Of a stretch of DNA of 64,000 nucleotides, positions 58,943 through 64,000 are shown one piece after another. Source of the DNA: Coprinus comatus (lineage: Eukaryota; Basidiomycota; Agaricomycetes; Agaricales; Agaricaceae); contig JAWPGT010000088.1 in the NCBI GenBank assembly GCA_034638255.1, positions 1 to 64,000 of the forward strand, read 5' to 3'. The first letter of the stretch is position 1; every line of letters starts with the position of its first letter. The notes under the pieces were generated by a model. The model made no database searches and was not told the origin of the DNA. It saw only the letters and a list, made by a program, of their open reading frames with translations. The translations under genes were made by a program, and so were the position numbers.

Positions 58943-60054
58943 CGTTTTCTTGTAGAAGAGGTCACGTGGACCTTAGCAAGACAGACGCCTCACACACACT
59001 ACCTCTTTCGCTCTTGCTTCGTCTTCGCTACATCTACGCGTACCCCTCCCAAATCCCAAAATTCAAAACCCACCCACCTCCCATCTAATCACCAGGTGCA
59101 TCTGAGGGTGAGCCTTCACGCTCATCCCTCGACGCACCGCCTGGAATCACCTATCCGACCATCCTATCTCTTGAGACTCGACGAAGGCTTAATTTTACTC
59201 TCCTATCCTCGAGAGGCGAGACGGGTTGGTCGGACAGGATCTACCTCACCCCCACACACAAGTGATTAGATAGACCTTTTATATATAAAATTAATTCCCT
59301 TTTTGCACTAATACAAAATAGATTACTTGACTCGACGAACAAGAGATTCCGGGAGCGAACTCTTTGACGTCGGAGTCGGAACAGCGGCAACTATAAATAG
59401 TTGGATGTAGCTATAACTTATAGCTAGGGAAAGAACTTGTTCAAGAGTGATGACAAGCCTAGTGAAGGGCGAATTTTCTCAGTATTTATTTCTCTCTTTT
59501 CCTATGATTGTGACTGTTTATAATGCGATGGGTTCGTTCTCTTGTGAAGTGGCCAACATTTTGATTGCAACATACCCGATTCGAACCAACGGCCCCCAAT
59601 AAATTTACTATTAGAAAACATTTCCCACTTGACATATCTCTGTATATCAGACCAGGACCGGTGGTTCTTGATTCTTTACGATAGCGGAGCTTCCCTTATA
59701 TGCTGTTGAGGCTGAGATAACGTGGGCTGGGCTCTACTTGCCTTATGTTTATGTTCCTACTAGCAGTGTTGTGGTATGCACGCCACTTTATTGTGACATT
59801 TGTCCACTGTAGAATACAGTGATATATCCATTCGCTACATCATTTAATCACTTCAAAATAGAAGAAAAAATAACAATTGTATTCAAATAGTCCAACTAGT
59901 ATTATTCAATATTAGTTAAGCAAGGAATAAGAGTTCAAATAAGTCGGAAAAAAATTCAAAGCAAGAAAATCAATATAACATCTGAATGATCTGTAAGTTA
60001 CCACCTATCATTTCTCCCAGCAAGCTTCTGTACTCTTGAAGCGGTGGAGAAACT
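58943..60054. other. Interval between MITE and HET-like gene
   Basis: No gene is supported. A 10-bp inverted pair ATCTAATCAC (59083-59092) and GTGATTAGAT (59262-59271) may bound a small 189-bp element, but this is weak. The outer duplication arm lies within this span. Confidence 0.35.
59440..59705 (-). repeat. Outer arm of second inverted duplication, right copy
   Basis: The minus strand repeats the order of blocks at 46885-47075: GGGAAGCTCCGCTATCGT, AATAGTAAATTTA, TTGGTTCGAATCGGG, ATGTTGCAA and CCCTTCACTAGGCTTGTCAT. Relative to the left copy there are indels of up to about 30 bp. Confidence 0.6.
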
Positions 60055-62403
60055 CTAAAGGTCATTCAGCAAAGTCAGCACCTGCATCAATGAACTTGAT
60101 AACCACGACCAGCCCTTCCTTGATCCCTTCTTTCCAACCGGACCACCACTAACATAAACTGTTCCAGAGACTTCAGATTGTGCTACCACAAATGTAGGCA
60201 GATTCACCATTCCAACTTTTGCTGCAACACTAGTCTTCACAGCATCCGTGCCGTCATCCCGATCCAATAACATGCAGGTAATCCCACTTCCATGAACAGC
60301 GAGGATGGCCATATCATTAGGTGTAGCTGTAACAGCTGTCTTAACAAAAACACCAGTTTTCAGATCAAACAAAGTGGCAGCATATGGTCGAATCACTTCA
60401 TTTCTCCGAGCGGGCCCTTCGGGATGTGGTAAATCGAATTGTGGTAACATTTGATGAGGACCCCATTCATCGGCATCTGCATAGGTAGGATCTTTTGATT
60501 GAATGTAGCGGCAAACATCACCGCGAGGAACTTTATGATCTTCAATGGCAACCCATCCATCCTTGCGGACAAAAATTGTGCCAACAAAAAGTTGGAAAAT
60601 GGCAAAGACGATGGCGCCTCCGTACATGATGAAGATACCGGCAATGACCCCACGGGATCTACCCGTACCGCCTGAAATTATAAGAGTAAATAAACCAATG
60701 ATGAGAAGGGAGAGAAATGAAATATATGAAAACCACATCAGTGGTTTCATTTCGGTGTTGTTGAACAGTCCAGCAGAATCACGTTGAAGCATGTTTCCTA
60801 ACCCAAGGGCTTTAGGTCCAACAATGGATAAAGCAGGCTGTGCATCATGATACTTTGTTTTCTTTAGCCTGACAGGGATAGCAGTGACAAGTGGTTCCAA
60901 CCTTTCACATCCCTCCCTCGGTTCAATAGGCTTTCCCCACCAACGATACTCCTTTACATCGGGATCTGCGATCTTGCAAACGGCAGCCAAGAGAGCGGTG
61001 TTGTAATATCCCTGGTTCAACTCCAACAACCACGCTAAATCCGCCCATCCATCCTGCCCACGTAAATCCGACAATTGGGACCTGCGTGGTAAGAGACCGT
61101 TCAAAGCCTTTCCGAGGAGCCTGTGTTGATTGAATCCACCAGCTTCATCCCTTCTAATTGCTTCGACAACCAACGAATGGATCGCTGATTGCCAAGGAAC
61201 AGCACCAGAGTTCGTTGCATGTTGCATAATATTATACAAATGCCACTTCTTTTGTCTTGCTGCCCTAGCTTGCATATCCGCTCGAAATTCTTGACCAGGA
61301 AGGACCGTTATGAAACTTGAAATCCCACCATCAAGTGTTTCCGACCTGGTCATTTGTAAGACTTGTGAAGTATACAAGATCTCGGCAATGGTGAACAATC
61401 GATTGGCCCAGGGACATTTCATACCAGTGTGCCTGCAGTTAACGACATGGCAAAAGACGACAACGCGTTTGGCATTACGAAAAATATCTGCAAGATGTCC
61501 AACTTCCTTTTCCCTCGGCCCCTCAGCTTTCTTATCATCTGTGATGGAAGCATCATGGAGGCAATATTCATCCAACCAAATATACTCCAATCCATCCCCT
61601 TCCCCAGCCGTTTTCCGAGCCTTTGCGTATTCATCTAAAACGACCTGGCTGATCAACTGCCGATTTTCGTTACTGTAATCCCGTCCATTCATCTTTTTTT
61701 TCATCGGTTGTGGGCGGAGACTCCGGTCTTTGTCGTTTTGAAAAAGTACTTCCGCACTTTTCATGGCATAGCTCAACGCCGTATATCCCTTCAAATGTAT
61801 ATCCCTCTCTAATTCACGAGCTTTGCGAACGACCTCTTCCACTGACAAATCACTACCAGAATTCCCATTAATATTCCTTTGTTTGGGCTGGTACTGGACT
61901 TGTGTTTGCGAAACAATCCTATCACCTTCAAAAATGACTATGAGCAACCAAAGTGGTTTCTTGGCATTGACCGCGTATTCTCCAGTGTTTGATATCGGTT
62001 TCCTCAATAACGGCCTGAGTCCATCCTCATCTTCATCCTCGTCCTCATCATCACTACTGATCCACCGTTCATTCTCCTCTTGTGATTTTCTCCCAAAAGC
62101 TATGCTCCTCGGTGCTTCCGATAACACTACATCAGGGGTATTAGACCATTCTATACCCCACAGCAGCCTCTTCAACAATGTATTTTTCGAGGGCCCGACA
62201 GGAGGAACAGCCAACCAGAGTGGAGCAAGGACGACAGCACAGAATATTCGAAGGATATTCATTGTAAAATGCCACTCATTATTCGGATCCTTGGCTTTGA
62301 ACCAAAGAGGACCTTTTACTCCTGGTTCTTCCTGGACCAGCCGACCGGGCACAACATGTGTAGTGAAGAAATCCCAAGAATCACTCAGGCCAAGGGTGCT
62401 CAT
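60055..62403 (-). CDS. HET-domain-like membrane protein, intronless
   Basis: A single exon of 782 aa starts at ATG 62403. The middle part has the pattern of heterokaryon-incompatibility (HET) domains: GYTALSYAM, YIWLDEYCLHDAS, then REKEVGHLADIFRNAKRVVV and WANRLFTIAEIL. A hydrophobic stretch near the N-terminus (ILRIFCAVVLAPLWLAV) and two strong helices in the C-terminal half (FSYISFLSLLIIGLFTLII and GVIAGIFIMYGGAIVFAIF) imply a membrane protein. An acidic run SSDDEDEDEDEDG is near 115-127. HET proteins act in non-self recognition and cell death; the family link here is by pattern only and the sequence is divergent. It is one of the few intronless large genes in the window. Confidence 0.6.
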   Translation of the reverse strand: MSTLGLSDSWDFFTTHVVPGRLVQEEPGVKGPLWFKAKDPNNEWHFTMNILRIFCAVVLAPLWLAVPPVGPSKNTLLKRLLWGIEWSNTPDVVLSEAPRSIAFGRKSQEENERWISSDDEDEDEDEDGLRPLLRKPISNTGEYAVNAKKPLWLLIVIFEGDRIVSQTQVQYQPKQRNINGNSGSDLSVEEVVRKARELERDIHLKGYTALSYAMKSAEVLFQNDKDRSLRPQPMKKKMNGRDYSNENRQLISQVVLDEYAKARKTAGEGDGLEYIWLDEYCLHDASITDDKKAEGPREKEVGHLADIFRNAKRVVVFCHVVNCRHTGMKCPWANRLFTIAEILYTSQVLQMTRSETLDGGISSFITVLPGQEFRADMQARAARQKKWHLYNIMQHATNSGAVPWQSAIHSLVVEAIRRDEAGGFNQHRLLGKALNGLLPRRSQLSDLRGQDGWADLAWLLELNQGYYNTALLAAVCKIADPDVKEYRWWGKPIEPREGCERLEPLVTAIPVRLKKTKYHDAQPALSIVGPKALGLGNMLQRDSAGLFNNTEMKPLMWFSYISFLSLLIIGLFTLIISGGTGRSRGVIAGIFIMYGGAIVFAIFQLFVGTIFVRKDGWVAIEDHKVPRGDVCRYIQSKDPTYADADEWGPHQMLPQFDLPHPEGPARRNEVIRPYAATLFDLKTGVFVKTAVTATPNDMAILAVHGSGITCMLLDRDDGTDAVKTSVAAKVGMVNLPTFVVAQSEVSGTVYVSGGPVGKKGSRKGWSWLSSSLMQVLTLLNDL

Positions 62404-64000
62404 ATTTTTACTGGTACATGATTAAGAGTTAGATGAAGTTATGCGCGTATTTAAACTATTACTCACGGATTGTGCGACCGAGAAACAAATGAGATGGAAG
62501 GAAAAAAATGGCGAATATAGTTAGAGATTTAAATACGCCTTTAAACCTCCCATAGGGGTGATGCAGTTTTGATGAACCACGATATCAACCCAAGTTCACA
62601 GATATTTTAAGCAAAAAAAGGCTGTTTTACCATCTGATATGAGGAAAAGCCGGTGATTGTGTGGTGGACTGACGAGTTTGCTGACTGGAATCCGTCTTTG
62701 TACACATGTAAAGTGTGATAAAAGTGGCGATAGTAGTGAGGGAATGTCAATCATGAGCATTTAGGAGTGTAACAATCAATGAACATGGACTTGCTACCAT
62801 CGAAATCTTCACCTGCATATCCTTAATTGACAGATTAATGATGTGGTCGTGAGGTTGAATTTCTGAGTTCCCAGAAGTAATGAGCATGCTTTCTTTTTCA
62901 TATAAATTGATTACACGTTTGTCACAGACCTTGAACAGACCCGACTGGGGCATCTAAAAGGCTATTGCGCCAAGCGGTTAGCCTCTCCGGGTTAAACGTT
63001 AAACGGTGAAGATTCTAAGTAACAAAATTGCTTCCAGAGCGTCGTGTCATTCCCTGTCACTTGGAAAATTGTTGTCAAGAATTGAAGTTTGAAGCGTAGT
63101 AATACAACTTCAATGGGGAGGATTCCCTAGACCGCAAGTGATTCAAAGAACCAACGGACTTGGACAATGATTCGAAAAAATTTCTGCTAAAGTAATCATC
63201 CAGAGTGTCCGTCATGATAGCTTCTTGGAAGCTGTTGAACTTCAAAAATGGTTTTTTTGCATCAGGAACAAACGGTTTCCCAAAGGAAGTAATCATAAAA
63301 AGACTTATGTATATATGTCGCTTACAAAATAATGTTTCCTGTTTTGATAGATTACAAATGTATTAGTACGCTCAGGGTCATCATGATGGTCGATTCTCGG
63401 AAAGTCTGGGCTACCCAGAATTGACCAAGAACTAAGTACCTGCGCTGTTCAGTATTCAGAGGCCTGAACTTGAACGCCAGAGCACCAATGACTTTGAGAT
63501 CTAGTCAGATCTTCTCAAAGGCTGACTGCCGCAACTGACAGGATTCCAATATTCCAGACCTGTCAAGTTATATAGATTGTAACAGGGGGCCGGATTCCGA
63601 GCAATCCCTGACGCATAGTCATTCGTGGGAATCGCCAAAAACAAAAGCAAAAGTACACTAGTCACATCATGTCACGGTCCCGAGCCATCGCCGATAATTA
63701 ACTGATAGCATAGAGTAGATGTAGATTATGTACTACGTACGTAGTAGACAGATATTGTACATACTATGTACTGGATGTAACAGCACACAATCTTAACCTT
63801 TTGTAATTTGTGTCCGAGTCAGTAATTGTTTTACCTCGCTGACGTTTTCCCCTCTGTAGTAGGTCATGGGTAAGTGCTCCTCTTTACTTGACACGTGCAT
63901 ATCAACAATCATTTGAAGAGGCATAGTCTTTCATAGCGAGGTAGTTGGAGGAAGTTATGATCATTGCACATTGTATGCATGGTGTGTTGGATGACCCAAG
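62404..64000. other. Right-end interval
   Basis: Small minus frames at 62747-62953 and 63075-63296 lack motifs and are not called. A 16-bp palindrome TACTACGTACGTAGTA lies near 63733-63748. Nothing else is supported to the window end. Confidence 0.4.

Noticed and set aside
59083..59271. 189-bp TIR element bounded by ATCTAATCAC
   Set aside because: A 10-bp inverted pair alone is weak and no target duplication was found.
62960..63010. tRNA-like string CCAAGCGGTTAGC near the right end
   Set aside because: No B box follows at tRNA distance and no acceptor stem pairs.
1..64000. CRISPR arrays, operons, prokaryotic phage or plasmid features
   Set aside because: None seen; the window is clearly eukaryotic with spliced genes.

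Overview
This window looks like the nuclear genome of a filamentous basidiomycete, most likely an Agaricomycete. The genes carry many short (45-80 nt) GT-AG introns, there is an Agaricomycete-type F-box family and a caspase-like C14 protein, and the U6 snRNA genes are eukaryotic. There are no operons and intergenic DNA is AT-rich. I built gene models by joining open frames at GT-AG sites until the reading phase closed. Several models close exactly on a complete protein: C14 caspase (812 aa), copper-fist factor (1,214 aa), alanine aminotransferase (543 aa), RRP9-like WD40 protein (725 aa), Clp1-like candidate (388 aa), SDR (258 aa) and SAP-domain protein (1,299 aa).

Layout. 0-5 kb: the end of an F-box gene, the caspase-like gene (minus) and a broken F-box copy. 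6.8-13.8 kb (arm A): decayed copies of three families in the order U (minus), F-box (plus), Clp1-like candidate (minus). 13.8-32.8 kb: a conserved core with a CUF1-like copper regulator, alanine aminotransferase and RRP9, plus one orphan gene. 32.8-38.6 kb (arm B): the same three families mirrored, Clp1-like (plus), F-box (minus), U (plus). 39.6-44.0 kb: a block of three degenerate tandem-repeat families, one with a unit of about 147 bp. 44.8-46.0 kb: an SDR oxidoreductase. 46.8-59.8 kb: a second mirrored arrangement, with homologous flanks, a small Cys-motif ORF and a near-identical U6 gene on each side of a SAP-domain gene and a URC4/DUF1688 gene. 58.4-58.9 kb: a hAT-like MITE. 60.0-62.4 kb: a HET-like membrane protein.

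The most striking feature is architectural. Two conserved housekeeping blocks are each bracketed by divergent inverted duplications of fast-decaying genes. In arm A every duplicated gene is broken. In arm B the F-box and Clp1-like copies are intact while the U copy has nonsense codons. The arms also act as a natural empty-site comparison that helps delimit a TIR element in arm A. The intact genes serve unrelated core functions (copper-responsive transcription, alanine metabolism, rRNA processing, uracil catabolism, splicing), so I do not see one dedicated pathway. The F-box and Clp1-like families could relate to developmental or degradation control, but that is inference.
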